Source: Axinella damicornis (lineage: Eukaryota; Porifera; Demospongiae; Axinellida; Axinellidae). Taken from it: a stretch of 64,000 nucleotides of DNA. Positions 41,830 through 53,450 of this stretch are shown piece after piece. The notes beneath the pieces are model-generated. The model saw only the letters and a list, made by a program, of their open reading frames with translations. It was not told the origin of the DNA and ran no database searches. Both the position numbers and the translations under genes were made by a program. The DNA lies in NCBI GenBank assembly GCA_963931865.1, contig OZ007509.1, positions 8,339,274 through 8,403,273 of the forward strand. The letters run 5' to 3'. How positions within the stretch are numbered: position 1 is the stretch's first letter; each line of letters begins with the position of its first letter.

Positions 41830-42480
41830 TTGCTCTGTATCAACAATTGACCACTCTTTGTCCAGGTGACGTTCATCTTTTGTATTGGTACCGTCACCGG
41901 TGAGCTTGACTCGAATCACTTTCGACAAGCGGAATGTAGAATTCTCAGGGCTCACTCGTAACAGATATTCAACTCGATCTGTAAGTAGTTTCTTGAGTGA
42001 CCAATAGTTCCTTCAGGTGTTCTCTTTTCATTCAGTACATTGATTCTTTTCTTCAATTGGCATGTTCGAGGCAACATTGGATATAGCATGCTTAGCTCGT
42101 GATAGGCAGCATTGGATATCTGAAACTTCTCTTTTGCATACAGAAGTAAGTTCAGGTCATCAATTTCATCCATGGGTGGAGATACTGCATGATTGCCTGC
42201 TAGATTCAAAGTAGTGTCTGACCGCTTGTCCCTGACTGTAACATCAAGAACTTCTAGCTAGTCATCACGTAAAACGGATTCAACAGCATCTTTCACGTGC
42301 TGCAACTTTTGACGCTTATGTTGCTGTGTATACTCACCCCAAGGCTTTCTTGCTTTCCGTTTCAGACCCCCATTTGGTTTGGGATCACTTGTATGTACCT
42401 TGGCTCTCTCATTGTCTTTCTCGATTAGTGCAATGTTTACCTTCATAGCAGTTTCTACCTCTTTTGCCAGCTTTGCTGAA
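41830..42480 (-). pseudogene. Second multicopy ORF, fragmented
   Basis: Minus-strand pieces read in order: VNIALIEKDNERAKVHTSDP, AYHELSMLYPMLPRTCQLKK with RINVLNEKRTPEGT, then VIRVKLTGDGTN. I remember this order (basic N-terminus, YHELS...LPR...KKRI.LN, RVKLTGDGTN) from abundant uncharacterised cnidarian/sponge proteins, but no function is known to me. Stops and frame changes separate the pieces. It lies tail to tail with the Tudor-knot ORF, and the two may form one transposon-derived unit. Confidence 0.4.
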
Positions 42481-42559
42481 GCTTTTCGCTCCTTTCTAGT
42501 TGGGCTTGAAGGTTTTCATCACCATTCCTGTCTGGTCTGGTGATGGTGTACAAGTAATA

Positions 42560-42685
42560 GCTGTGCCAATGTGTGTGCGTGTGTGTGACGGTATGTGTGT
42601 GTGTGTGTGTGAATGTGAGTGTGTATGTGCGGGTATATGCGTGGGTGTGTGCGTGTATGTGTGAGTGTGTGTGTGTGTAGACGTG
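42560..42685 (+). repeat. (TG)n microsatellite
   Basis: An interrupted TG/GTGTATGTG tract. Histidine/threonine ORFs across it are spurious. Confidence 0.85.
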
Positions 42686-42810
42686 AGCAGTATAATTAGG
42701 GTCACTATGAGGTTTATTCAAGTGTCAGGCTTATAGCTGTCAAGCTACGATTTGCAACTCAACTAGCCTTGAGTCTTGGCTAGCCAGACAGCTTGAACTT
42801 TAAAAAAACA

Positions 42811-42947
42811 AACGATGTGGATATTCGTCCGGCAGGAAGTAGGGCAATGGGTTAGGGTATATTAGAGCCAGGGCCAGTTCTAGATGGCGCACACGTTTCC
42901 GGTACCTATAGCATGTACTTCCTGCCGGACCAATATCCACATCATTA
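42811..42947. repeat. Foldback with GATGTGGATATT...GGCAGGAAGTA arms
   Basis: Arms of about 30 bp: aacgatgtggatattcgtcc and ggcaggaagta, mirrored at 42916-42947. A runs flank both sides. Probably a MITE. Confidence 0.8.
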
Positions 42948-43035
42948 AAAAAACCTATCCTTCGGTCATTAGACATTACACGCACACTTAGTGACCTGAT
43001 TACCCAAAAGGTCAAACATCTATCAGTGCCTGATA

Positions 43036-43926
43036 GGCCTGTCCATATTATTCTACTTTTTCTGCCTATTATTCGAGGGGCAACCGCACTCCTGGTAGCC
43101 GCGTTGCAACCGGTTGCAGCTCGACGATAGCGAGCAACACATTCCAATTAACGCACATGCCACGTGAGGACCATGAGCGCTCGCGTCGCGTCGATCGATT
43201 GAGCTGAGTCAGCAATGGCGGCCCAAGGAGATCGAGAAGACAAGAAACTTGTTATACAGCGCTCACAACTTCGCCAGCACGGTGAGTTTTGGCATGTAAG
43301 CGTCAGTGAACGGCAGAAACTTCGCGTGCCTTTCCTAAGAACGGTACTGCCACCGGAAGTCGGAGAGAGCGCTCGAGCAATGGCGTCCACGGCGAGACAA
43401 AAGCGCTCATATCTCCACCACCAAGGTGAGTTTCAGCTCCAAAATTGTACGGTTGGGACAGTGCATGATAGCGATCATGAAGGTGTAGTCAGAATCTTCG
43501 TAGGCCATTCCTATCACTCGAACGAGTTATTTATATTATATTATATTAGATTAGATTACGCGGCACAATTTTTCCTATACCAGGAGTGTAACTATTCAGA
43601 ATTTCCCCCCAAATGCTCCTATTATTCCCAAAGAGATTCCCATTATTCCCAGAGAGATGCCCATTATTCCCATCAAAATTAGGGAGTGAGTCAAGTGACT
43701 TAAAAAACAATCAACGATTGTATTGCAACATAATCGCTGGAACTAGTCCCAGCCATCACCCACACTTTCATTAACAAAAGTCATCACATGTACTGGGCTT
43801 CTATTAGAACATCTGACCTTCTTGACCTTTGTAAGGATTTGAAGCCCTATTAGGCTGGAGTATTCTCTTATTCAAGTTGGTACCTATTATTCCCAAAATT
43901 ATTCTCGAATAATATGGACAGGCCTA
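43036..43926. mobile_element. AGGCCTGTCCATATTATTC-ended element hosting a nested insertion
   Basis: The left end aggcctgtccatattattc at 43036 is mirrored by gaataatatggacaggcct at about 43908-43926. Inside the right half an array of ATTATTCCCA words is seen (43610-43680, 43870-43900). The CACTCCTGGTAG element at 43071-43591 is inserted in it. Confidence 0.6.
43071..43591. mobile_element. CACTCCTGGTAG-type element, copy B
   Basis: Starts attcgaggggcaaccgcact and ends ataccaggagtgta. In this orientation it carries two first-exon-like modules, each with ATGGCG and ending in a strong donor GGTGAGTTT (about 43282 and 43429). The read-through frame from 43215 contains QHGEFWHVSVSERQ and RTVLPPEVGESARAMA, conserved in copy A. 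Confidence 0.75.
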
Positions 43927-43929
43927 GCG

Positions 43930-45040
43930 CCTGGGCACTGTGACAGGCCTATAGGCCTACATCATCCCTTGACAGTACTGGTTATTAGCTGGGGTGAGAA
44001 GGCCTAGGAACTAATAGCCTACCAAGCTAGACTGCACTCTAGCTAATTTATACTTATTATAACTTCAGTACACTTACGTACTTGTTGACAGAAAGGTTCA
44101 TTTTCGTAGTCGCTAAAGTCGCCCGCCAAAAGCCGCTCAATTTGGGTATGAGACTGTAGCAAAAGATAGCAGAATAGAACCAGTCCCGTACAAACTGTCC
44201 ATTCCAATTTCCTGCCAATTTTTGCGGGGCATACTCAGTACCCTGCTCACTCACGTGGCCTCGTCCTATATATAGGCGATGCACTGGAAGTTGTAGGTGT
44301 GGTGCAAATTTGCCCTGAAAGTCATCGCTTTGTACTCATAGCAGCCTTTGCTGTTTAGTATCGTCGGATAGAGCGAAGAATGGAGATTCTGCATAATATA
44401 TAACAGTGCAAAATTCAGCAGCAGTATAATGATTTAAAAACATTCCACTGAAAGACAATATTTTTGCTGGGCTTGTATACAATCCTTGATTAACCAAGTC
44501 ATGTAGTTGGGGGTTGTAAAATTTGATTGAAGATAAGTATATGGCTATGTTTTGAAATGCTTGCTAGTATTTGCTGGAATAAGTTCCTTGGACAGCTCCA
44601 AGAGCCCGCTAGTCGCTCACAAAAGGAAAGAGGATGGATTCGCTGCTCAAGCTCACGGTATCAGTAGACAGGAGGGGCTTGCTTTGCAGCAAAATGGAGA
44701 AAACGAACAAGCTGGACTTTCCATGTAGCGTTCAGTTCTTAGCAACGAACGTAGCTGGGTGACCTATCTTTGTATACAAGGGTATGCTGTGTACAATTCG
44801 GTACATTGCTGTGTGGGCCAATCATGAACGTTGCCTCGAGGGATACAATTATAACAGTCTTATAGTACAGGTGTCAGGGATTGATGGTGATGTAATCAAA
44901 CGTCATCCTTGGGCTGTCGCCTTCGAACTCGGTTGGCTTACTGCCGTAAATCCCTGACACCTGTGCTAGCTATTACCTGATCACCGTGTATGTTTTCTGT
45001 CTACATGCTGCAATGACCTAATATACTGGTTCTAATTGTT
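43930..45040. other. Gene-poor stretch
   Basis: Contains the foldback at 44867-44964 and otherwise no ORF, exon or RNA that I can support. Confidence 0.4.
44867..44964. repeat. ACAGGTGTCAGGGATT foldback
   Basis: ACAGGTGTCAGGGATT at the left is mirrored by AATCCCTGACACCTGT at the right of a 98-bp unit. Short, intact TIRs, no ORF. Confidence 0.8.
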
Positions 45041-45047
45041 GTTGCAG

Positions 45048-45135
45048 TGCTTGTATCAGCGACTGTCGAAGCGATTGATGTCGCTCATCAAGAAGCTAAA
45101 CTTCAACTTCCAAAGTGATGCCTTTGGAAATTCAA
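45048..45135 (+). CDS. Exon of an unrecognised gene
   Basis: Acceptor gttgttgcag and donor gtgagt bracket 88 bases. One frame reads LYQRLSKRLMSLIKKLNFNF then QSDAFGN, a plausible amphipathic helix. It could belong with the exon at 45767-45868, but the joint frame cannot be checked without a transcript. Confidence 0.35.
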
Positions 45136-45766
45136 GTGAGTATAGGACATAGCTATTTATATGCCATCCCTATTGTCCGACATAGTTTTGAATTGCATGT
45201 ACTGTAGTCTCCTGCATGTACTGTAGTCTCCTGCTAACACACCCCCTTTGAATAAATGCCCTCCCCCTTCTTCAACCCCCAAATTCTTACGTATGTGCAT
45301 GTAGGGTATTTCGTAAATGCCCCATCGGTGGGCATCTTCTAGAATATCTCGACTACGTACACGTGTGCAGTATAATACGTACAGTAATCTGTGAATCTTT
45401 TGTTAGCTAGGGGACCAGGGAGACCACAGCCCACCTAAAAAATATTGTCTCCGATTTTATTGCCACATGAGATACGTTTAGTTGAGTCGAGTCACTCGAG
45501 CAGTACTTGTGGTCCTGTGGAGGAGAGCAAGGGTTTGAGGTGTATGAGATGCTAGCTACGTATACCGGTTTTGTTGCTGAAGTGCAATGGCAGCGCTTCT
45601 CTGATGGCTGAAAATAGGTCGATTTTTTTTGCCTCGCTGTGTCGTATCTGCTGTCTGTGTATGAGGTCAATGCATTGTTGTTTACAAGTGGTTTCTGCCA
45701 CCAGCTGCTACTATTTGTATTGTGTAGAACCTGCTTCAGACACGTGTCATATGCTGTCAACTACAG

Positions 45767-45868
45767 GCAACAAGTGCAGCTGATGGTGGTGGCAGTGGAG
45801 CTGCCAAAAAGCCTCGTGGAGATGGAGACGGAGCGGTAGACGTGGAGGCTGAGGCCAGGAATGGAAAT
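45767..45868 (+). CDS. Low-complexity exon of an unrecognised gene
   Basis: Acceptor actacag and donor gtaagt bracket 34 codons in phase 0: ATSAADGGGSGAAKKPRGDG then DGAVDVEAEARNGN. A glycine-rich basic-acidic linker with a KKPR motif that could be a nuclear localisation signal. No family assigned. Confidence 0.4.
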
Positions 45869-45920
45869 GTAAGTCCATGTGATTTAAAGATGTTGCCAAT
45901 CTCCAACCTATGGAAGTTGG

Positions 45921-46082
45921 TAGCCTTGTTCCCAGGCCCATCCCAGCATTTCTGTCGCTTGTAGTATGGTTAAGCTTATTCTGAAAATTTTGGCGTTAGT
46001 CATGCTGACGTGAGGAATTGCCTCCCCACTTTTCTGTACTGTAAGCAATGAAAAGCTGGGCAGGGGCGTGGGAACGAGTGTA
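45921..46082. mobile_element. TAGCCTTG foldback element 6
   Basis: Ends TAGCCTTGTTCCCAGGCCC and GGGCGTGGGAACGAGTGT(A). The 8-mer GAAGTTGG flanks both sides (45913-45920 and 46083-46090), with a ninth base differing. About 161 bp, arms decayed. Confidence 0.65.
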
Positions 46083-46089
46083 GAAGTTG

Positions 46090-47690
46090 GTCTTGCAATG
46101 TGTGGTGTCCGCCTTTGACCTCCAATTGCTGGGCTTGTGGGTGGTCTTTGACGGTATTGCAGGAGGGGCTCTCCTCGCTATTTTAAAGTAAGGGTGTGAT
46201 CTACAGACTCGAAAGGAGCCACACTAGACGATTACTGAAATAAGATGATTCTGCAGCTTCTACAGCAATCTCTGACGAGGGGTGGTCATTGGATGGTGGC
46301 TCAATACGAAGCACACCTCTCATGCACTTTGGTGTACCTTGTGCTTCACAAAGTTTCGCTTGGCTGTATTGTTACTTGTTGTTACAGAACCTCACCCATA
46401 GCAAAGCGTGTGTGCCCATGCATGAGAGATTGAGAAACGCTGTCAAGTTATTATTCATTTCCAAGTGCACTGTACAATTGGTCTCAGGCGATTATTCTAC
46501 ATACTCTGGGCACTCAGAAAGCATTCTTGTTGTGTCTCTTTTATGAACTCTTGCTTTTATGCAATATCAGTGACCAAAAATGCTTGTTCTCAATTCGATG
46601 TAATCACAGAACAGATCATGTGCATCTTACAGTTCTAAGGATCACGTAGATAATTAATATTGTTGTCATGCACGACAGGCATTCTCAAGCAACTACATAA
46701 CTATTAGAACAAAACGATTTTGAACAGTTAGCTTTATATGCGCGTGCAAAGGTAATTGTGGCATTTGGTGTAATCCACAGTGCATGTCTATCATGATTAT
46801 GACCATTGGGGGTTCGAGTCCAGAAGGTGCAACTCTTTTTTTTCCTTTTGATTTTTGTAGTCATAAGTGCTTTTCCCGTGTGCAATGAAACATTTCTGAG
46901 AGTATGCAGATCAGTTGTGCCACTGAACGTACGTAAGATGCAGTATTGCCTCCTTGTGTAGGTCTCATGCATTGCGCAACTGGGGTGGACAGTCTCACCA
47001 CACATGGGCTCAGCTGTCGGTGGAACGAGGTACATCACCACTACCATGCGAGATTGTTCACAGTGCACTTGCTTCAGCCTAACTAGTATGAGAACAGTTC
47101 TAACAGTTACTGTTGATTTTGCTGACGTGCTACTACTTTTTGGTTTAAATTTGTTGTTCCCACTCTGTTCCCAAAATTTAATTAAAACTTGGTGAATGAA
47201 CACGTTAGTCAGGAACCAGTATGCATGCGGCTAACACTTGACTACTACAGCAATGGTGTACTGTAGCTGTCTCACAATTAAACCTAGACCCAGTAGGGTC
47301 AAAATGCTGTAGTTTGAAGTTTGACTCTAAGTGCCTCGTATACTTATCATGACAAACATTGAAGTGGAATGACCTGAGTGATACATGTACAGTCCTCTGT
47401 TCAGCGCTTAGCTGTTGAACCTGCGCCTGACAGCAAATATACGCCTATAAGTGAGCTCTGCCTAATAACGATTGACTATGCTAGGCATATGGGCCTTAGG
47501 AATGATTGAGAAATGAGGTTGGGATTAACACCATTGTGACAGGAGCATTTGAGTGATGTCCATTTAGTTGTAAATCGAATTTTGGCCTCAAAAAAACATG
47601 CATGTAGTGTGATGGCAAAGGTTTCATAACATCTTAAATTTTGTCATGCTGATCACAATGGCACAATCCAAAGCTTCATATATGTAAGTG
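46090..47690. other. Gene-poor stretch
   Basis: A T-arm-like GGGGGTTCGAGTCC at 46805-46818 followed by a T run suggests an old tRNA-derived SINE tail, but no A box precedes it. The 172-codon minus-strand frame at 46685-47203 has no recognised domain. A dispersed repeat related to 1-80 and 12325-12365 (gctgatcacaatgg...cttcatat) lies at 47648-47685. Confidence 0.35.
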
Positions 47691-47691
47691 A

Positions 47692-47741
47692 TACCAGGAG
47701 CGCATAATGAGGTAGAGCACCTCATTATGCGCTCCTGGTGG
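47692..47741. repeat. Perfect palindrome CACCAGGAGCGCATAATGAG type
   Basis: accaggagcgcataatgagg is followed at once by its reverse complement with a loop of about eight bases. It lies directly before the foldback at 47809-47937. Confidence 0.85.
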
Positions 47742-47808
47742 ATACTATGGGCCGTACTTAGACATCATTCCTGAAGAGGGAGGACTGTTTATGTTTTGTG
47801 GAGGTATA

Positions 47809-47937
47809 GGATCTACTACGTCGAAGCGGAGGTTATGCAATTTATCCTCCGCGGGAAAGTTTGGCCGAGGCGAAGCCGAGGCTAAACTTTCGCAAGGAGG
47901 ATGAACCGCATAACCTCCGAGTTGACATAGTAGATCC
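47809..47937. repeat. Foldback with GATCTACTA ends
   Basis: ggatctactacgtcgaagcg and ggaggttatgc are mirrored by gcataacctcc and gttgacatagtagatcc. The centre ggaaagtttggc/gctaaactttcg forms a second stem. About 129 bp. Confidence 0.8.
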
Positions 47938-47939
47938 GG

Positions 47940-49290
47940 CTTCTACCACAGACATAACCTGGCAAGTCAAGTTAGTAGCTGGATCGGGCTGCTAGACAGC
48001 TACAACTCTGATTCTCAGCACAGCGTGGTTCGATTACATCATAGCAGAGGATAACCGATTTATCCTCCACGGTACATCAAAGGATCGCCCACGCACTGTG
48101 GTAGAATTTTATGTTCTCTGGTTGTTCATACACCCACTGCATGCATGGGCCTTGCCTGAGCAGATCACTCTAAAGCATACCCTCAGCCACCATATGTAGC
48201 TACCTGTTCGGGTTTAAACTTAGGCTTTTGGGCTGCGCTTTCCTTTTTTTGACTAGCTAGAAGTCTCCGCGGATAGGTGAAGGGATATAGCCTCATTCCC
48301 AGGCCTCCGCCAAGATTTTAACTTTTCTCCACGGCTGTGAGATACAATCTGGGCGGAGGCCTGCGAACGGGCAACAGGGCTAGGAATCTGTTTGCTTATG
48401 CAACAGCAACAATTCTATAAGTAGTCACAAGTGCCCCATAGTTATGGCCTTCAAAACACTCGTTTTTCATAGCTTGTGGTGTAAATAAAGCCAGTTTTCC
48501 ACACTTTAAGCCAGGAAGACCGGGGTCAACAACATACGGTATTGATGCTGCATTGTGAACACTCAACCCTCGATCCAGCCGATCACACTGGCATTACAAG
48601 ACAGGGGTTGGATCTTCGAGGCCTTGGAACCAAATTCAACTTTCACTGCTCAGTAATCCAGATTCTCTTTTAAGTCCGTGATCAAGGCTAGTACAGATTC
48701 CATACTACCATCCCTCCAACTTGCAACCTGTCATTTCAACATGACTTGTTATTGGCACAAGCTGAAGAAGTGATACTATGGGCCCTACATACATGTACGT
48801 ACGTCTGCATCGTCACTCGGTGGTGGTGTGGCATCAAGGTACACTATATACATCATTGCTTACAGCAGGCCAATAGTCAGACATGAAAGACAAGGGCGCT
48901 GGAAGCAGAGGACTTTTGGTGAACCCCATGACACAGAAAGCTTCCACTTCAAGATCAGAGGAAAAAATAAATGAACTTAGAATCATTTTTGGGCTATTAA
49001 ACCACCCAAGTAGCATTTACATCACGTGCAAAGGACCCACTACCCTACAAGGGATAGCAATGGAAGCTGAGCATCCAGAGAACCTACAAAAGGATAACTC
49101 AGCCCTCATAGAGCAATTCTGGCTGTCAGCGACAAGCAGGTTAAACGAAAATGCATTATGCACAGGGAATGCATGTCACACACACGAACTTATTATTTAC
49201 ACCACAAGGCCAACTTGGATGTTATAAAACAAGCAAAGTTGCAGGTGGAGGTACATAGAGCGTTTTTAGTGCCGGTACACAAATTTATGA
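47940..49290. other. Gene-poor stretch
   Basis: A foldback-cap relic at 48290-48383 (TAGCCTCATTCCCAGGCC ... AGGGCTA) shows no matching target duplication. The 114-codon plus-strand frame at 48883 has no domain I recognise and no splice or codon evidence for it. Confidence 0.35.
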
Positions 49291-49490
49291 GGTCACTCAG
49301 AAATGTTATAAGGTCGCTCAAAAAGTTATGAGGTCGCTCAGAAACATTATGAGGTCGATCAGAAATATTATGAGGTCGACAGGTCGATCAGAAAAGTTAT
49401 GAGGTCGCTCGGATATATCATGAGTTCGCTCAGAATTGCTATGAGGTCACTCGGCTATATCAGGAGGTCGGTTGGCAATTCTATGAGAGC
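49290..49490 (+). repeat. TATGAGGTCGCTCAGAAA minisatellite
   Basis: About nine imperfect tandem units of 20-23 bases (atgaggtcgctcagaaatat and variants), more diverged toward the right end. Non-coding. Confidence 0.85.
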
Positions 49491-50007
49491 GCTGCAATTT
49501 CAAAACCAGCCTACAAGGTAGCCAAGCCAGACTACTATGCAGAGCAAGCGTAAACAAAAGAGCCACGTACGGCTATATCTACCGGCAGGAATTTGGGAAA
49601 AATAGGCACGCTCGAACAAGAAGCATAATCCAGGAAAAATAGGAGCGGGGGTGTGATATCATTGCTCATAATTCTAATTTCAGCCACGTGCCATAATTTC
49701 TGCCACATGCATGATTTCAAGGACAGCAAGAGAGTACACTACAAGATTATTTGGAGACATAATCATGCTACAGTGTTAACATTGAGACTGCATGTGTGCT
49801 GTTTATCCTTTTGTTTATTGTTTGTGAACCACTGATCGAGCATAACATGAGCAAAATAGCAAGTAACATATTGGAAGTAGATTGGGCTCAGGCCTAGCTT
49901 TCCAGCACCAGATTACTCACGTATTAGGGGCAGTAGCAAAGCAAGCGTAGCTACTTGATATTATTTCAATTCCTAGTCTGGAATCCAAACCACGGCAACA
50001 CACTGAC

Positions 50008-50134
50008 CTGACACAGAGCAAGCAGTGGGTGTGTCCAGTATCTCAACTCCACAGTCCACCAGTGCCAGGGCGGTAAACACCAGGGAGGTGGCCAGAGCTA
50101 GTGTGGAGCAGAGAGGATACCCATGAGGCCACTC
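50008..50134 (-). CDS. EXOSC6 (MTR3)-like exon
   Basis: A minus-strand exon of 127 bases, acceptor ataag, donor gtcagt. It reads EWPHGYPLCSTLALATSLVF then TALALVDCGVEILDTPTACS and VS. The TALALxDxGVExxDxxxxCS segment is the hydrophobic helix and following strand of RNase PH-like exosome subunits, closest as I recall to EXOSC6/MTR3, a non-catalytic ring subunit of the RNA exosome. The acceptor lacks a good pyrimidine tract. No other exon of the gene was identified. Confidence 0.4.
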
Positions 50135-50139
50135 CTTAT

Positions 50140-51020
50140 AGTGATGTACTTACAACTGTATCTAGGTCACAATGTGTGACTCGCATGATGATGTCAAAGC
50201 ATATGTACATGCACTCCTGGTAGGGGAAACACGTTTCATACCAGAAGTGTTTGGAGGACACATACCCGGCGCTTGTTGAGTATGATGGCCCACTTCACTA
50301 CTATACGAAGACAGGAAGGTCACATGCTTACTACCATATGTAATTTCGAAAGGGGTGAAGCCAAGGAACCACTGACAGGAATGTCCTACTATGATTACGT
50401 TCATTGTTTCGCGTTGAATATGACATCAGTAAACGCCTTAGCTAACCTGCTTGAAAGTCGATGGGCAGACATGAACACACAAAGGCATTGCTTTACACCT
50501 GCTGCGCATGTGCGCATGCGGTGATAATGCAAACCTCACAGCACTCTAGGGAGGCACACAAAGATTTTATTGTCAGGCGGAATCAATCAGAAGTATCCAT
50601 GGGGCGAGAATAAAGCAAGGCATGAGGCAACATTCCGAAAAGCAGACCAATTGCTCTACCGTGGATCGAGGTTGCCACGTGGTCGTTAATAGTCATGCAA
50701 CCACACTTTGCTTATCTCCATAAACAAGCGCTTCAATATCTTCCAGTATGCATGGTTCCCCCACCCCCCACCCCTCCCCGCCCCAGTACACACACACACA
50801 CAAAATAAAAGACAACATCCACACCTATAGTGCATCATGGATGCTATCATGCAGTTCTGCACAGTGTATGCAGTATTAGGATATTAGGAGGGAGGGACGG
50901 AGGGGGTAACAATCTTGGAGACTTGGTTTCTACTGGCGTACCTTGTTGTAAAGTTGGGAACAAGGACAGCAGCAAGTACAGTGGCAGTATAGACTTGTTC
51001 CCAGACTTCCCCCTGCGGGT
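50140..51020. other. Gene-poor stretch
   Basis: A CACTCCTGGTAGGGG motif at about 50211-50225 is a lone end of the element family at 43071. The ORFs here show no recognised domain. A short CA run is at 50790-50802. Confidence 0.35.
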
Positions 51021-51029
51021 GTGGCAATG

Positions 51030-51159
51030 AAAGTACCAGGAGGAGAGGAGGAAGAGAGAGAGGAGGGGAGGAGAGGAAGGGAGAGGAGGGGAGGACAGGA
51101 GGGGAGGAGGGGGGGGGGAGAGCAAGAAGGGAGAAAGGAGGGGAGGAAGAGAGAGGGGA

Positions 51160-51191
<32 letters not shown>

Positions 51192-51412
51192 GCGGAGAGC
51201 AGAAAGGGAGAAAGGAGGGGAGGAGAGGAGGGAGGGAGGGAGAGGAGGGGAGGACAGGAGGGGAGGAGGGGGGGAGAGCAAGAAGGGAGAAAGGAGGGGA
51301 GGAAGAGAGAGGGGAGGAGGGGGGGGGGGGGGGGGGGGGGGGGGTGGAGAGCAGAAAGGGATAAAGGAGGGGAGGAGAGGAGGAAGAGAGGGAGGAGGGG
51401 AGGAAGAACAGT
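51030..51412 (+). repeat. GGAGG simple repeat with two long poly-G runs, internally duplicated
   Basis: Purine-only sequence with G runs at 51163-51191 and 51320-51343. Blocks gagagcaagaagggagaaag and gcggagagcagaaagg each occur twice with the same spacing, so the tract arose by tandem duplication. Long Gly/Arg/Glu and Pro/Ser ORFs on both strands are spurious. Confidence 0.9.
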
Positions 51413-51880
51413 GTGGGCAACAGTCAAAGCCTTGAAAATCAGCGTGGCCAATGGACAAACCACACAAGAGTGGTCAATCCTTTGTAGCCGTGACTACAGA
51501 GTCCATGGAAGTGACAACCCCTTCTGTATTACAGGAACACTCACACAAGAGGACAACAGTCATTCAATTAATACTGAAATATGATGGCTTTGTGTCTCAC
51601 CTGCTGCAGGCGTTTCATCCACTGTGGTGTAGTTCATTGCCAGCGTAGAGCATGGGAAGATGGTGGATCACCTAGAGTGAGAGGGTGTGATACCATAATT
51701 TCACATAATTATTCCCACCCCTTTTTGCAACAAGATATTGCAAAGGGTCATTTATTACTCGAAAGTATGCCCACACCTTCATCATAGTCACTAAGCGACT
51801 AACAGAAGACTGATGGCAGAAACAAGAGCCATGCAGTGCTCCAACTGTACCGTGAGGTATAATCCGCTGATCACTAATAT

Positions 51881-52157
51881 AACAAGTAATCAAAAACATT
51901 TCATAAATGTAACAGGATGTAGGGATACCGGAACGGCAAAAAGTAAGGAAACAAGGCAGGGATGATCGCACAAAACAGTGAAATATACAATCCCCCTACA
52001 GAGATCTTTTTCCGTATATGTGTAATGAAAAAAGATATGTAGGGGGATTGTATACTTCACTGTTTTGTGCGATCATCCCTACCTTGTTTCCTTACTTTTT
52101 GCCGTTCCGGTATCCCTACATCCTGTTACATTTATGAAATGTTTTTGATTACTTGTT
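51881..52157. repeat. Long near-perfect inverted repeat, about 120-bp arms
   Basis: aacaagtaatcaaaaacatt and the following hundred bases are reproduced in reverse complement up to 52157, with only a few differences. The loop is about 35 bases around 52005. Transcripts across it would form a long hairpin. The ends show no clear target duplication. Confidence 0.92.
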
Positions 52158-52159
52158 TA

Positions 52160-53440
52160 TGTCATTTTTTTTAGCAGCAGGCGCATGTTTGAGCTGAAAT
52201 TTGCCATCACAGAGCAGAAGTCAGTGTCCTCACAACGTTGGCTGAAGAATCAGACCCAAGCATCTCAAGTCTGGATGGGGGATACTAAACCAGTGCTCCC
52301 TGTCTGAAGACCATAATATTAGCGACATTATTGAGTCTTTAGATAGGCATATTCACCCCTCTCACAGAACACAGTAGGTAGTAACATATACGCACAGAGT
52401 TTAGAATTTACCTCAGTTTTATGAAGTACCTCGAGTGCAGTGACAGCAGCAAGGCACTTCTAATTCAGCGATCTTGAGTAATAATTACGTATCGTTGCTA
52501 AGTGATCGCGCATGCGTACAAACGAGAAAATGGCGTGACAAAAGAAGCCATAGTTATTGAGTGGGCAGCTGCAGCCGCCTGGTGAAGACTTGGAAGTTGC
52601 GAAAAAGCGATGGGCTGGTGCACTGCTCGGTGTGAAATGCTGCTGTTTCGTGCGAAAACCATCATGAGAGATTGAGTCGACGTTGAGCTAGCCCGTCTGA
52701 AAGAAGAAAGAAGAAGAAGAAGAAGAAGAAAGAAAAACAATTTGCCCGTTTTGCGAGTACCTGGTGTGGTACTTTCGCGCCGGTTTTTCGCGACGCGAGG
52801 AGTCTTGTTGGTCATGAAAATATTTGAAGATGAACGGTATGTGGTTATAAAGGCTTATAAGTGTACCGTTTCTGAGATTTGGAGAGATTTTTTTGTATTG
52901 GCATGTATTGCGTGTACGTCGTATCCCTACATACAGAGTCTACCGACTCTGTGATGAGGAGGTAATAGCTAGGCTTTTGAGTGTAGGAAGAGTAGCCTTC
53001 GTCCATACTTGGTATGGGCAATAGCATTGTGACTTTTATAGTACAGTCAAATGGTCAAGAGTCTTTTTGCGATGTGTTCAAGTGGTCAAGCAGCAAAAAA
53101 AATGACGGTCAAGACATCTTGACCTCAGTCGCAGCTGTGACTACGGCGTCTATGGGATTGTCACCCCCTTGAGAGAAATGAAGGCTGGGTATCGCAGTAC
53201 TACTTCTATTATGTTGTACGCCATTGCATAACTAAGTGCATGACATGAGACGGTGCACCCGCTGTGCGTTGTATGTACATACCTCTTCGTGCGTGTCTTG
53301 TTTGCTGTGTCTTGGTGCTCAAGCACTGCTGCTGTGTCTTGTTTGCTGTTCCTGCAGCTACTCACATGAACAGATTGTTCCTAAGAAACTCCGGGAGTAG
53401 TAAAGCCTTGCTAGAATGACTGCTGCAGTATGACACTCAT
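52160..53440. other. Gene-poor stretch
   Basis: After agcag at 52185 a frame reads MFELKFAITEQKSVSSQRWL and runs to a stop; unassigned. A GAA-rich run is at 52701-52735. A tgacctcagtcgcagctgtgac block at 53118-53139 is related to the repeat at 62925-63205. Confidence 0.4.
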
Positions 53441-53450
53441 ATGAACTATA

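Noticed and set aside
46800..46835. A tRNA gene suggested by GGGTTCGAGTCC-like T-arm sequence and a following T run
   Set aside because: No D arm, anticodon arm or A box at the proper distance; at most a SINE tail. The same holds for 41562-41574.
46685..47203. 172-codon minus-strand ORF
   Set aside because: Length alone is not convincing; the composition is erratic and no domain or splice context was seen. It also contains a T-arm-like repeat fragment.
51021..51584. Long Gly/Arg/Glu-rich ORF, and Pro/Ser ORFs on the other strand
   Set aside because: Composition artefact of a GGAGG repeat with two poly-G runs; no splice or domain evidence.
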